From the NCBI GenBank assembly GCA_937930135.1, contig CALGVO010000191.1, forward strand, positions 1 to 25,450: 25,450 nt of DNA, written 5' to 3'. Of this stretch, positions 1 to 7,517 are shown piece after piece. This stretch comes from an uncultured Synechococcus sp. (GTDB lineage Bacteria; Cyanobacteriota; Cyanobacteriia; PCC-6307; Cyanobiaceae). Each line of letters begins with the position of its first letter. Position 1 is the first letter of the stretch. The notes under the pieces were generated by a model. The model saw only the letters and a program-made list of their open reading frames with translations. It was not told the DNA's origin and did not search any database. The position numbers were made by a program, and so were the translations under genes.

Positions 1-47
1 GTAACTCCTTAGCAGGGAGCCGCTTTCAACCACTCAGCCACCTCTCC
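1..47 (-). tRNA. tRNA-Ser (anticodon GCU), 5' part, cut by the window edge
   Basis: Read on the minus strand, the sequence begins with the acceptor strand GGAGAGG at 47-41, then the TGGCTGAGTGG D-arm typical of serine tRNAs. The anticodon stem GCTCC/GGAGT (with one G-U pair) encloses a 7-nt loop CTGCTAA, with anticodon GCT at 13-11. The variable arm, T-arm and 3' acceptor strand lie beyond base 1. It decodes AGC/AGU serine codons. It lies 48 nt downstream of alr on the same strand. Confidence 0.93.
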
Positions 48-95
48 AGCGGCTCGCCCACCTTACCAAGGAGTGGGCCGCCGGGGGAATCCAGC

Positions 96-1268
96 TCACA
101 CGACCAGCCGTGGCAGCCGGTGCTTGAAGCCGCAGAGCACTTCCCAGGGGATCGAATCGCATTGATCACTCCAGTCGCGGGGACGGATTGCTCGATCGCC
201 ATCCCGCCCCAGCAGGGTGACCACGGCGCCGGCCTCCAGGTTGGGGTGATCGGTGACATCCAGGATCAGCTGATCCATGGTGATCGCACCCACCTGGGGC
301 AGGCGGCGGCCATGGTGAAGCGCGCAGATGCGGCCCGACAGGGCGCGGCTGACGCCATCGGCATAGCCGATGGCTACCACCGCAAGCCGGCTGGGTCTTG
401 AGGTGATGAAGCGATGGCCATAGCTGACACCGACCCCGGCGCCCACCTGGCGGATCAAACTCACGCGCGCTTTCACGGTCATCGCTGGCTCCAGCGCTAC
501 GGCGTGATCGAGGTGCGGACTGGGGCTGTGGCCATACAGCGCCAGCCCCACCCGCACCAGATCGTGATGGAGCTCAGGATCGCGCAGCGTGCCGGCTGAA
601 TTAGCGAGATGGTGCACAGCGTCTCCTTCGGGCAGCAGACGCAGGGCTTCGCGGAAGCGTTGGTGTTGCTGCTGCGTCACCCGTTCGCCGTCGCCGTTGG
701 GGTCGCCATCGGCGAGGGCGAGGTGGCTGTAGATCCCCTCGAGTCGAATCCGGTCGAGCTGCTGAATCGCTTCGACCAGCCGTGGTGCTTCCTGCCAGTC
801 GCAGCCGAGACGGGTCATGCCCGTGTCGAGTTTCAATTGCACGCCGAAGCGACGTCCGCTGTCGCTGGCCAGGTTCTGACAGAGCAGGGCTTCGCGCATG
901 CCGCTAAGGGTGGGCATCAGCTGCCAATGCAGGCAGCGGCGCAGATCGTCCGCCTGGGTGAGATTGCCGAGCACCAGCACCGGCTCGCGCAGCCCGGCCT
1001 GACGCAGCTCGATGCCCTCCTGCAGGGTGGCCACGCCCAGCTGGGTGGCGCCACCAGCGAGGGCGGCCCGTGCCACGGTGACCGCACCGTGGCCATAGCC
1101 GTCGGCCTTCACCACGGCCATCAAGGCACAGCCGGGCCGCAGCAGGCTCCGGATCGATCGGGCGTTGTGGGTGATGGCTGCCGGTGCCACCTCCAGCCAG
1201 GCCCGCTGGCGGGGGTCTGGCAGCTCAGCCCCCCGCTGTGGTGCCATCGGTTCGGTCGTGAAGGACAC
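96..1268 (-). CDS. alr: alanine racemase
   Basis: PLP-dependent racemase that interconverts L- and D-alanine in the cytoplasm and supplies D-Ala for peptidoglycan. The protein is 390 aa, slightly longer than the usual 360-370. The PLP-binding lysine is K54 in AVVKADGYGHG near the N-terminus. The second catalytic base, a tyrosine, is Y283 in VSYGHRF in the C-terminal beta domain. The TIM-barrel segments KLDTGMTRLG and HHLANSAGTL are also recognisable. The longest start is GTG at 1268; an ATG seven codons in (1247) is an alternative, and conserved sequence only begins near residue 22. The gene is divergent from the HNH gene across a very short gap and is followed by tRNA-Ser. Confidence 0.95.
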   Translation of the reverse strand: MSFTTEPMAPQRGAELPDPRQRAWLEVAPAAITHNARSIRSLLRPGCALMAVVKADGYGHGAVTVARAALAGGATQLGVATLQEGIELRQAGLREPVLVLGNLTQADDLRRCLHWQLMPTLSGMREALLCQNLASDSGRRFGVQLKLDTGMTRLGCDWQEAPRLVEAIQQLDRIRLEGIYSHLALADGDPNGDGERVTQQQHQRFREALRLLPEGDAVHHLANSAGTLRDPELHHDLVRVGLALYGHSPSPHLDHAVALEPAMTVKARVSLIRQVGAGVGVSYGHRFITSRPSRLAVVAIGYADGVSRALSGRICALHHGRRLPQVGAITMDQLILDVTDHPNLEAGAVVTLLGRDGDRAIRPRDWSDQCDSIPWEVLCGFKHRLPRLVV

Positions 1269-1269
1269 C

Positions 1270-1296
1270 TTGACGGGCGTGGAATGCCGATAGCAT
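1270..1296 (+). promoter_or_regulatory. possible promoter for the HNH gene (weak)
   Basis: A TTGACG hexamer at 1270-1275 and TAGCAT at 1291-1296 resemble -35 and -10 boxes. The 15-nt spacer is shorter than ideal. If real, transcription would begin near 1303, which excludes an ATG at 1295 as the HNH start and favours 1319. The box overlaps the first codons of the divergent alr gene. This is a pattern match only. Confidence 0.25.
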
Positions 1297-1318
1297 GCCG
1301 CTTAAACAGGCGGCTGGC

Positions 1319-1819
1319 ATGGGCCAGGTACTCGTTCTCAATGCGTCCTACGAGCCGCTGAACATCACCACCTGGCGCCGCGCCATGGTGATGATGCTCA
1401 AGGGCAAGGCCGAAGGCCTGGAGCACGACCCCAACCACTGCGTGCGAGCCGATCTGTTGGTGCCCACGGTGATCCGTCTGCGTCAGTTTGTGCGGGTGCC
1501 GTTCCGCCAGCTACCGCTCACCCGCCGCAACCTGTTTCAGCGCGACAATCATTGCTGCCAATACTGCGGCAGCCGCAGTGATCAGCTGTCGATCGACCAT
1601 GTGATCCCTCGCAGTCGCGGCGGATCCGACACCTGGGAGAACGTGACAACGGCCTGTCTGCGTTGCAACGTGCGCAAAGGAAATCGCACGCCCCAGGAGG
1701 CGAACATGCCCCTGCGCCGAGTGCCGCGCCGTCCCCTCAGCAGCCTCAGCTTTGAGGCCACCCGCCAGATTCATTCCGGTCGCCGCAGCGAGTGGGCCAA
1801 ATACGTGATCGGAGCCTGA
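1319..1819 (+). CDS. HNH endonuclease family protein
   Basis: Small (166 aa) HNH/McrA-like nuclease-fold protein of the type widespread in cyanobacterial genomes; its cellular role is not known to me. The N-terminal half begins VLVLNASYEPLN, a hallmark of this family. The HNH domain spans about residues 70-125: zinc-ribbon cysteines CQYC (C80, C83) and CLRC (C113, C116), the catalytic SIDHVIPRSRGG with D93-H94, and Asn residues at 108 and 117. An in-frame ATG at 1295 would add eight residues; the conserved family sequence starts at the ATG at 1319, which I prefer. It stands alone on the plus strand, divergent from alr and convergent with prfA, whose stop lies 3 bp away. A restriction role is unlikely since no methylase is present. 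Confidence 0.88.
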   Translation: MGQVLVLNASYEPLNITTWRRAMVMMLKGKAEGLEHDPNHCVRADLLVPTVIRLRQFVRVPFRQLPLTRRNLFQRDNHCCQYCGSRSDQLSIDHVIPRSRGGSDTWENVTTACLRCNVRKGNRTPQEANMPLRRVPRRPLSSLSFEATRQIHSGRRSEWAKYVIGA

Positions 1820-1822
1820 GTC

Positions 1823-2920
1823 TCAGGCGTCGGCGTCGTTGCTGAGCGCTTCCAGCTTGGCTCGCTGTTCTTCTGCGATGCAGGCGCCGATCACCTCGTC
1901 AAGCTGCCCCTCCAGCACGGGGTCAAGCCCGAAATTGCGACCGAGGCGGTGATCGGTGACGCGGTTGTCTTTGGCGTTGTAGGTGCGGATCTTCTCGCTG
2001 CGGTCGCCGGTTCCCACCTGGGCGCGGCGGGCCGAGCTCTCGCGGGCATTGGCTTCGGCCAGCTGTCGCTCATAGAGCTTGGCGCGCAGAATCTCCAGCG
2101 CCCGCTCCCGGTTCTGCAGCTGGGAGCGCTCCTGGGTGCAGAAGACCCGGATGCCGGTGGGTTTGTGGAGCAGGTCCACGGCCGTTTCCACCTTGTTGAC
2201 GTTCTGGCCGCCGGCGCCGCCGGAGCGGGCCGTGCTGATTTCCAGCTCCGTGGGGTCGATCTGCACCTCCACCGGATCCGCTTCCGGCATCACCGCCACC
2301 GTCGCCGTGGATGTGTGCACCCGTCCCTGGGATTCGGTGGCCGGCACGCGCTGCACCCGATGCACGCCGGCCTCGAATTTCAGTTTGCTGAAGACGGCCT
2401 CACCCTTCACCGAGAGGATCAGTTCCCGGTACCCGCCAAGATCAGCGGCATTGGCACTCACCGGTTGCACCGTCCAGTGTTGGCGTGTGCCATAGCGCTC
2501 ATACATGCGAGCCAGATCGCCGGCCCAGAGGCAGGCCTCATCGCCGCCGGCACCGGCTCGGATCTCGAGCATCACACTGCGCTCATCGCGGGGATCCGTG
2601 GGGAGCAGCGCCAGGGTGAGTCGCTCGAGCAGTGCGCTGCGACGCGCCTCGAGCTGGTCCAGTTCCTGCTGCGCCAACTCCTGCATGGCGGGATCGTCCC
2701 GGCTGTCACGCAGCAGCGCTTTCGCCTGGTCCCGTTCTGATTCCACCTGTTGCAGGCTGGCGAAATCCTGAACCAGCGGTTCGAGCCGCGATCGTTCCCG
2801 GGCGATGGTTTCCAGCCGCTTCGGGTCAGCGGCTACATCGGGATCGGCCAGTTGCCGCTCGAGGTTGCGGAAGCTGGTGCTGGCCGCCTCAAGGCGGCTG
2901 ATCAGGGTTGAGGTGTCCAT
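1823..2920 (-). CDS. prfA: peptide chain release factor 1 (RF1)
   Basis: Class I release factor that reads UAA and UAG in the ribosomal A site and triggers peptidyl-tRNA hydrolysis. At 365 aa it is the normal length. The N-terminal helical domain is residues 1-110. Visible motifs are the stop-codon-reading tripeptide PAT at 193-195 in RVPATESQGR (RF1 type, not the SPF of RF2) and the catalytic GGQ at 237-239 in SGGAGGQNVNKVE, whose glutamine is the usual PrmC methylation target. It is the last gene of the minus-strand translation cluster, 109 nt after rpmE, and converges tail to tail with the HNH gene. Confidence 0.97.
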   Translation of the reverse strand: MDTSTLISRLEAASTSFRNLERQLADPDVAADPKRLETIARERSRLEPLVQDFASLQQVESERDQAKALLRDSRDDPAMQELAQQELDQLEARRSALLERLTLALLPTDPRDERSVMLEIRAGAGGDEACLWAGDLARMYERYGTRQHWTVQPVSANAADLGGYRELILSVKGEAVFSKLKFEAGVHRVQRVPATESQGRVHTSTATVAVMPEADPVEVQIDPTELEISTARSGGAGGQNVNKVETAVDLLHKPTGIRVFCTQERSQLQNRERALEILRAKLYERQLAEANARESSARRAQVGTGDRSEKIRTYNAKDNRVTDHRLGRNFGLDPVLEGQLDEVIGACIAEEQRAKLEALSNDADA

Positions 2921-3029
2921 CCCTTCCGATGGGTGGGTGGTGATGAAAAACCCCCAACCTCAGACAGCAGTCCGGGGCCGGGGGGGAGTCGCACTCAGGA
3001 GCGAGCTTGGGTTGTGATGCGCTGAACGC

Positions 3030-3281
3030 TCAGGATTCAGCTGCTGCTTTCTTTTCGCCAGCGGCTTTGCCAGCACCACCCATGCCGTATTTGCGCATGA
3101 AGCGATCGACACGACCTTCCGTGTCGAGGATTTTCTGCGTACCAGTGAAGAACGGGTGATTGCCGCTCCACACATCGACATGAATTTCGGGCTGGGTGGA
3201 ACCAGTGGTCATCACCACTTCGCCATTGCAGATCACCTTGGCGTCGGGATACCAGGTGGGATGGATGTCGGGCTTGGGCAT
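3030..3281 (-). CDS. rpmE: 50S ribosomal protein L31
   Basis: Large-subunit protein of the central protuberance, involved in the inter-subunit bridge. The 83-aa protein carries the family core EIHVDVWSGNHPFFTGTQ and RVDRFMRKYG. It has a single cysteine (C18, in VICNGEVV) and no CxxC, so it is the zinc-independent (C-) form. The tail after residue 65 is Gly/Ala/Lys-rich, longer than the roughly 70-aa E. coli protein. It starts 8 nt after the rpsI stop and is clearly part of the rplM-rpsI-rpmE-prfA run. Confidence 0.95.
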   Translation of the reverse strand: MPKPDIHPTWYPDAKVICNGEVVMTTGSTQPEIHVDVWSGNHPFFTGTQKILDTEGRVDRFMRKYGMGGAGKAAGEKKAAAES

Positions 3282-3289
3282 GACAGAAA

Positions 3290-3694
3290 TCAGCGCTTGG
3301 AGAACTGAGGAGCTTTGCGGGCTTTCTTGAGGCCGTATTTGCGGCGTTCCTTGGCGCGGGGATCGCGGCTGAGATGGCCCTCCACCTTGAGGGGCTTGCG
3401 ATTGTCGGCGGAGAGCTCGCAGAGGGCCCGAGCCGCACCCTGCTTGATCGCATCAGCCTGGCCGGTCAGGCCGCCGCCACGAACGTTCACCAGCACGTCG
3501 TACTCGGTGGCGAGACCCAGGGTCTGCAGGGGAGCCTTGACCGCTGCCAAGTAGGCGGGGTTGTAGTTGAGGTAATTGTCGCCAGGACGACCGTTGATGG
3601 TGATCGTGCCGCTGCCGGGCACCAGACGGACACGGGCCACAGAGGTTTTGCGGCGACCGGTGCCCCAGTAGACGACGGAGTTGGACATGCTCAT
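3290..3694 (-). CDS. rpsI: 30S ribosomal protein S9
   Basis: Small-subunit head protein whose C-terminal tail reaches the P-site tRNA. At 134 aa it is of normal length. Signatures are YWGTGRRKTSVARVRL at the N-terminus, GGGLTGQADAIKQGAARAL in the middle, and the basic C-terminus ending in QFSKR, the conserved tail whose last arginine contacts tRNA. The first ATG overlaps the rplM TGA by 4 nt, consistent with translational coupling. A second ATG two codons later (3688) matches the usual family N-terminus MSNSVVYWG and may be the true start. Confidence 0.96.
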   Translation of the reverse strand: MSMSNSVVYWGTGRRKTSVARVRLVPGSGTITINGRPGDNYLNYNPAYLAAVKAPLQTLGLATEYDVLVNVRGGGLTGQADAIKQGAARALCELSADNRKPLKVEGHLSRDPRAKERRKYGLKKARKAPQFSKR

Positions 3695-4143
3695 TGGGCG
3701 GTGGCGGCGGGATCGAGCGCGAGGGGCTTGGGCTGCTGGGCGGCGTGCGGATGTTCGGCACCGCGATACACCTTCAGCTTGCGGAACAGCTGACGACCCA
3801 GGGCATTGTGGGGAAGCATGCCCTTGATCGCTTTCTCCACGATGCGCTCCGGGAGACGTTCCTGCAGGTGGGCGAAGGTTTCCACCTTCATGCCACCGGG
3901 ACGACCGGAATGGCGGCGATAGAGCTTGTCTTGCGCCTTATTGCCACTGACCCGAATCTTGTCGGCGTTCACCACGATCACGAAATCGCCGGTGTCCAGA
4001 TGGGGGGTGTAGCTGGCTTTGTTCTTGCCTCGCAGCACGGAGGCAACCTCTGTGGCCAGTCGACCGAGAGTCTGATTCTCAGCGTCCACCAGATACCACT
4101 GGCGGTCGATCGAATCGATGGAAGGAACGGATGTCTTGTTCAT
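3691..4143 (-). CDS. rplM: 50S ribosomal protein L13
   Basis: Early-assembling large-subunit protein. The 150-aa product (E. coli 142 aa) shows WYLVDAENQTLGRLA, the assembly-critical GDFVIVVNADKI strand, and YRRHSGRPGG and MLPHNALGR. The frame stays open upstream toward truA without family similarity, so I chose the ATG at 4143, immediately before MNKTSVPSIDSIDRQWYLVDA. It overlaps rpsI by 4 nt in the usual rplM-rpsI pair. The last 20 residues (Pro/Ala-rich) extend beyond the E. coli length. Confidence 0.96.
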   Translation of the reverse strand: MNKTSVPSIDSIDRQWYLVDAENQTLGRLATEVASVLRGKNKASYTPHLDTGDFVIVVNADKIRVSGNKAQDKLYRRHSGRPGGMKVETFAHLQERLPERIVEKAIKGMLPHNALGRQLFRKLKVYRGAEHPHAAQQPKPLALDPAATAQ

Positions 4144-4300
4144 CGCGCCGGCATGCCGGTTCGGGTATGCCCCACCTGAGCGGGCGGAGCTGGTCAGATG
4201 GGACCAATTCACGCTGACGTGAACCGATCCGAGCTCAAACAAAGAGCTTACCTTGTGGTGGGTGTCCTCAAAAAGAGAGCCGAGCCTGCAAGGGGCGGAG

Positions 4301-5125
4301 TCAATCGATTCCCGGCAGCGGTGGTGGATCCGGTGGTGGATCCTGGCTTGCCAGAAAAAACCGCGGTTGACAATCGTACCACCCGCTAAGTGTGAACACA
4401 GGTTCCGGATAGCCGGCACGCAGCAGGCAGAGACCTTGCGGCGGGGCTGCTTCCTTCACCTCCTGGCGTCGCCGCTGCCGCCAGCGTTGGTCGAAGGCCT
4501 GCGGGTGGAGCCGATGCTCACCCACCGCCACCAGCTGGCCCGTCAGCAGACGCACCATGCCATAGAGAAAACCACTGGCCTGGATCTCCAAAACCAGCAC
4601 ATCCCCCTGCCGCTCGAGGCTCACGTCCTGAACGGTGGTGCGGGCATGGGCCCGGCGGCTGCCGGCCCGCATGAAGGCGCTGAAGTCGTGGCTGCCGATC
4701 AAGCCATCCAGGCTTCGGCGCATGGCGTCCTCGTCGAGACGGCAGTGGTACCGGTGCCAGCTCCAGGGGGCGAGGAAGAGGTTGGGCCGGCGCCCGTTGT
4801 AGATCGTGTAGCGGTAACGCCGATAGCTGGCGGAATGGCAGGCATGCCAGTGGAGGGGGCGTTCCACCGCTTCGCGCACGCGGATCGTGCCCGGTAGGCG
4901 ACCATTCAGGGCTGGGGCCCAGCGTTGGGCCGGAATCGGTCCACAACAGTCGAAATGCACCACCTGCCCTGCGGCATGAACACCGGCATCGGTGCGACCA
5001 GCAGCGACAGCCTGCACCGGTCGGTGTGGGTCGAGCGCGGCGATCGCCTTCTCAAGCTCACCCTGAACGCTGGTGCCCTGGCTCTGGCGTTGCCAGCCGC
5101 AAAACGACGAACCCTCGTACTGCAC
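4301..5125 (-). CDS. truA: tRNA pseudouridine(38-40) synthase TruA
   Basis: Isomerises uridines 38-40 in the anticodon stem-loop of many tRNAs. The catalytic aspartate is D46 (numbered from the GTG) in AAGRTDAGVHA; further motifs are ASYRRYRYTI, HDFSAFM and ASGFLYGMVRLLTG. The only recognised start in frame is GTG at 5125, giving 274 aa beginning inside the conserved first beta strand. The upstream in-frame codons 5126-5203 encode IRIQRIAIC and a Ser/Pro-rich stretch that look like the true N-terminus but contain no ATG, GTG or TTG. The real start may therefore be non-standard (see findings). The tail has a Pro/Asp repeat encoded by a 12-bp tandem duplication. It lies between rplQ and rplM in the superoperon. 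Confidence 0.93.
   Translation of the reverse strand: MQYEGSSFCGWQRQSQGTSVQGELEKAIAALDPHRPVQAVAAGRTDAGVHAAGQVVHFDCCGPIPAQRWAPALNGRLPGTIRVREAVERPLHWHACHSASYRRYRYTIYNGRRPNLFLAPWSWHRYHCRLDEDAMRRSLDGLIGSHDFSAFMRAGSRRAHARTTVQDVSLERQGDVLVLEIQASGFLYGMVRLLTGQLVAVGEHRLHPQAFDQRWRQRRRQEVKEAAPPQGLCLLRAGYPEPVFTLSGWYDCQPRFFLASQDPPPDPPPLPGID
4321..4344 (-). repeat. 12-bp tandem duplication in the truA 3' end
   Basis: Two adjacent copies of GTGGTGGATCC plus one variable base (4321-4332 and 4333-4344; 11 of 12 identical). Read in the truA frame they give a doubled DPPP unit in the last 20 residues of the protein, beyond the catalytic fold. Probably a recent slippage duplication without functional consequence. 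Confidence 0.7.
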
Positions 5126-5199
5126 GCAGATGGCAATCCGTTGGATGCGGATGCCGTCAGCAGCAGACGAGGGTGGAGATTCAGTGGACTCCGTGAGCT

Positions 5200-5550
5200 T
5201 CAGACCAATTCGATGATGGCCATTTCTGCATTGTCACCGCGGCGGCGCACGGTGCGGGTGATGCGTGTGTAGCCGCCCTGACGATCACCGTAGCGATCCT
5301 GCGCTTTGGAGAAGAGGGCATGAACGAGCTGCTTGTCGTACATGTAGCCGATGGCCCGGCGGCGGGAGGCGAGGCTTCCTTCCTTGGCCAGAGTGATCAT
5401 CCGTTCGGCTTCGTCACGCAGGGCCTTGGCACGGGCCTTGGTGGTGGTGACGCGGCCTTCGCGGATCAGCTGGGTGGTGAGGCCACGGAGCATGGCCTTG
5501 CGTTGGTCAGCCGGACGACCCAGCTGGGGAACTCGACATTGGTGACGCAT
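5200..5550 (-). CDS. rplQ: 50S ribosomal protein L17
   Basis: Large-subunit protein near the peptide exit tunnel. The 116-aa product shows the family N-terminus MRHQCRVPQLGRPADQRKAMLRGL and the conserved RVTTTKARAKALR and GGYTRITRTVRRRGDNAEMAIIEL. It starts 38 nt after rpoA, the standard rpoA-rplQ order of the alpha operon. Its 3' end is where truA translation is expected to begin, so the two genes may be translationally coupled. Confidence 0.97.
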   Translation of the reverse strand: MRHQCRVPQLGRPADQRKAMLRGLTTQLIREGRVTTTKARAKALRDEAERMITLAKEGSLASRRRAIGYMYDKQLVHALFSKAQDRYGDRQGGYTRITRTVRRRGDNAEMAIIELV

Positions 5551-5588
5551 GGTTCAGGCGCTGGAAGGAGAGAAAACAGGACGGAGAG

Positions 5589-6527
5589 TCAGGCGCTGGT
5601 GCGGCTCTGAGGAATGGAGATGCCGATGCGCTCCAGCGCTTCGATCACCTCATCGGCTGATTTGGAGCCGAAGTTCTTGATCTCCAGAAGGTCTTCGTAA
5701 CTGAAGCCCATCAGATCGGAGACGGAATTCACCTGAGCACGCTTCAGGCAGTTGTAAGCCCGAACGGAGAGGTTGAGTTCTTCCAGAGGAATCTGCGCCT
5801 CAGCCGAGGGTTCCGGCTCCAGGCCCGGCTCCTCCACCATGGTGACGGTGGCCAGGGGTTGGAACAGCTCGATCAACAGGTTGGCCGCCTGGGCGATCGC
5901 ATCGTCGGGAGTGATCGACCCATCGGTGACCACTTCCATGCGGAGACGTTCCCGGGCGGAGCCACCCTCCGCCACAGCCGTTTCGTCGATTGAGAAATTG
6001 ACCCGCTGCACCGGCATGAACACGGCATCGATCTGAAGCAGATCGATCGCGCTGGTGTCTTCGTTGTGACGATCCACCGGGCGGTAACCGATACCGCGCT
6101 CGACATGCACTTCCAGTTCGAGGCTGTGCCCATCGCTGACCGTGGCAATCGGCCGCTCCGGATCCACCACCTGCACCTGGGAGGAGAACTGAAGATCGCG
6201 AGCTTTCACTTGAGCGGGACCAGCCACCACCAGGCGGCCGATCTCCAGTTCGCTGGTGCGGCTGTTGACACTCAATTGCTTGCAATTGAGCAGAATGTCG
6301 AGAACATCTTCCCGCACACCGGGCACGGTGGCGTATTCGTGGTTGACCCCAGCGATGCGCACTGCGGTCACCGCACTGCCCTCCAGGCCACCCATCAGCA
6401 CACGGCGCAGGGCGTTGCCCAGGGTGGTGGCCTGGCCGCGTTCCAGCGGACCGATCAGGAACACACCCGTCTGAGCGCGATCATCCGAGATCTGATGCTC
6501 GATACGGTCAATCTGGTATTGCAGCAC
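5589..6527 (-). CDS. rpoA: DNA-directed RNA polymerase subunit alpha
   Basis: Scaffold subunit of RNA polymerase; its dimer nucleates core assembly and its C-terminal domain contacts UP elements and activators. The 312-aa protein has the N-terminal dimerisation domain (FLIGPLERGQATTLGNALRRVLM near residue 25, GVREDVLDILLNCK near 72). An acidic linker of roughly 20-30 residues follows, then the alpha-CTD from about residue 248, with LNLSVRAYNCLKRAQ (the arginine equivalent to E. coli R265) and LLEIKNFGSKSADEV. The start is GTG at 6527, giving the conserved MLQYQIDRIEHQ. It lies between rpsK and rplQ. Confidence 0.98.
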   Translation of the reverse strand: MLQYQIDRIEHQISDDRAQTGVFLIGPLERGQATTLGNALRRVLMGGLEGSAVTAVRIAGVNHEYATVPGVREDVLDILLNCKQLSVNSRTSELEIGRLVVAGPAQVKARDLQFSSQVQVVDPERPIATVSDGHSLELEVHVERGIGYRPVDRHNEDTSAIDLLQIDAVFMPVQRVNFSIDETAVAEGGSARERLRMEVVTDGSITPDDAIAQAANLLIELFQPLATVTMVEEPGLEPEPSAEAQIPLEELNLSVRAYNCLKRAQVNSVSDLMGFSYEDLLEIKNFGSKSADEVIEALERIGISIPQSRTSA

Positions 6528-6574
6528 GGTCTGTAGCGGTGAAGAGCGAGGAAAGCCTGGTGATGAAACGTCGA

Positions 6575-6967
6575 TCAGACGCGGCGACGCTTGGGACGAC
6601 GGCAGCCGTTGTGGGGCAAGGGGGTGACATCACGGATCAGTGTGATTTCCAGGCCGGCCACCTGCAGGGCCCGGATGGCGGTTTCACGACCTGAGCCGGG
6701 GCCGCGCACCAGCACTTCGATCTGTCGCATGCCCTGCTCGAGAGCACGACGGGCCGCGGCTTCGGCAGCGGTCTGGGCCGCGAAGGGGGTGCCTTTACGG
6801 GCGCCTTTGAAGCCGCTGGCTCCGGCGGAGGACCAGGAGATCACCTCACCGGTGGTGTCGGTGATCGACACGATCGTGTTGTTGAAAGTGCTCTGGATGT
6901 GGGCAACACCGTTGGGGACGTTGCGCTTGGCCTTCTTGGGGCCTGATTTTTTGGCGGGTTTGGCCAT
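6575..6967 (-). CDS. rpsK: 30S ribosomal protein S11
   Basis: Small-subunit platform protein near the E site. The 130-aa product contains GVAHIQSTFNNTIVSITD, GASGFKGARKGTPFAAQ and the C-terminal DVTPLPHNGCRRPKRRRV signature. The N-terminal 18 residues are Lys/Pro-rich, as is usual in cyanobacteria. It starts at the ATG at 6967, 77 nt after rpsM and 47 nt before rpoA. Confidence 0.98.
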   Translation of the reverse strand: MAKPAKKSGPKKAKRNVPNGVAHIQSTFNNTIVSITDTTGEVISWSSAGASGFKGARKGTPFAAQTAAEAAARRALEQGMRQIEVLVRGPGSGRETAIRALQVAGLEITLIRDVTPLPHNGCRRPKRRRV

Positions 6968-7044
6968 GGGCTGGGGCCTGGAGACGGGTGGGAGGGGATG
7001 ACAGACAACAGAACCGAGTCGGAGGAAGACTCAGCTTCTGTGGA

Positions 7045-7410
7045 TTACTTCTTCTTGCCAGCGACGGTCTTGCGGGCACCACGGCGTGTGCGGGCGTTGG
7101 TGCGGGTGCGTTGACCGCGAACCGGAAGGCTCATGCGGTGACGACGACCGCGCAGGCAGCCGATGTCCTGAAGGCGCTTCAGGGCCATGCCCTCCTGTCG
7201 TCTCAGGTCACCCTCGATGGTGTAAGCCTCGGTGGCACCGCGCAGTTTCTGCACATCTCCATCGTCGAGATCCTTGACGCGAATGTCGGGATTGACACCG
7301 GTCTTGGAGAGGATGGTGCGGGCCCGGGTGGGTCCGATTCCGTAGATGTAGGTGAGGGCGACTTCGATCCGCTTGTCGCGGGGAATGTCGACACCAGCAA
7401 TCCTTGCCAC
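7045..7410 (-). CDS. rpsM: 30S ribosomal protein S13
   Basis: Small-subunit head protein forming bridges B1a/B1b with the large subunit and contacting P-site tRNA through its basic tail. The 121-aa product begins ARIAGVDIPRDKRIEVALTYI and contains YGIGPTRA, RHRMSLPVRGQRTRTNARTRRG and a Lys-rich end. The start codon is GTG at 7410, the only start giving the conserved N-terminus. A GC-rich hairpin lies about 25 nt upstream. Confidence 0.98.
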   Translation of the reverse strand: MARIAGVDIPRDKRIEVALTYIYGIGPTRARTILSKTGVNPDIRVKDLDDGDVQKLRGATEAYTIEGDLRRQEGMALKRLQDIGCLRGRRHRMSLPVRGQRTRTNARTRRGARKTVAGKKK

Positions 7411-7434
7411 TGAGCGATCAAACGAGGGGGACAG

Positions 7435-7459
7435 AAAGGTCCGCCCTGTGGGCGGATCC
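7435..7459 (-). terminator. hairpin with short U-run between rpmJ and rpsM (possible attenuator)
   Basis: A perfect 7-bp stem TCCGCCC/GGGCGGA (7440-7446 with 7450-7456) encloses a 3-nt loop. It can be extended by two G-C pairs across a single-base bulge. On the minus strand it is followed by TTTCTGT. The short interrupted U-run makes it a weak intrinsic terminator or attenuator, or a protein-binding leader structure for rpsM, rather than a full stop. Confidence 0.45.
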
Positions 7460-7517
7460 GTTGGGGCTGGGGTGGGATCTGCGGCTGTGAATCAGCCAGC
7501 AGTCCCGCAGCTGGGCT

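Noticed and set aside
1319..1819. HNH nuclease as part of a restriction or phage-defence system
   Set aside because: No methyltransferase, specificity subunit or other defence gene is adjacent. The protein belongs to a widely conserved solo family in cyanobacteria and its neighbours are housekeeping genes.
2921..3029. A possible terminator between rpmE and prfA (G-rich run followed by TTTTT on the minus strand)
   Set aside because: The G-run could only pair with a C-run across a long loop and I could not form a convincing stem. prfA downstream also argues against a strong stop.
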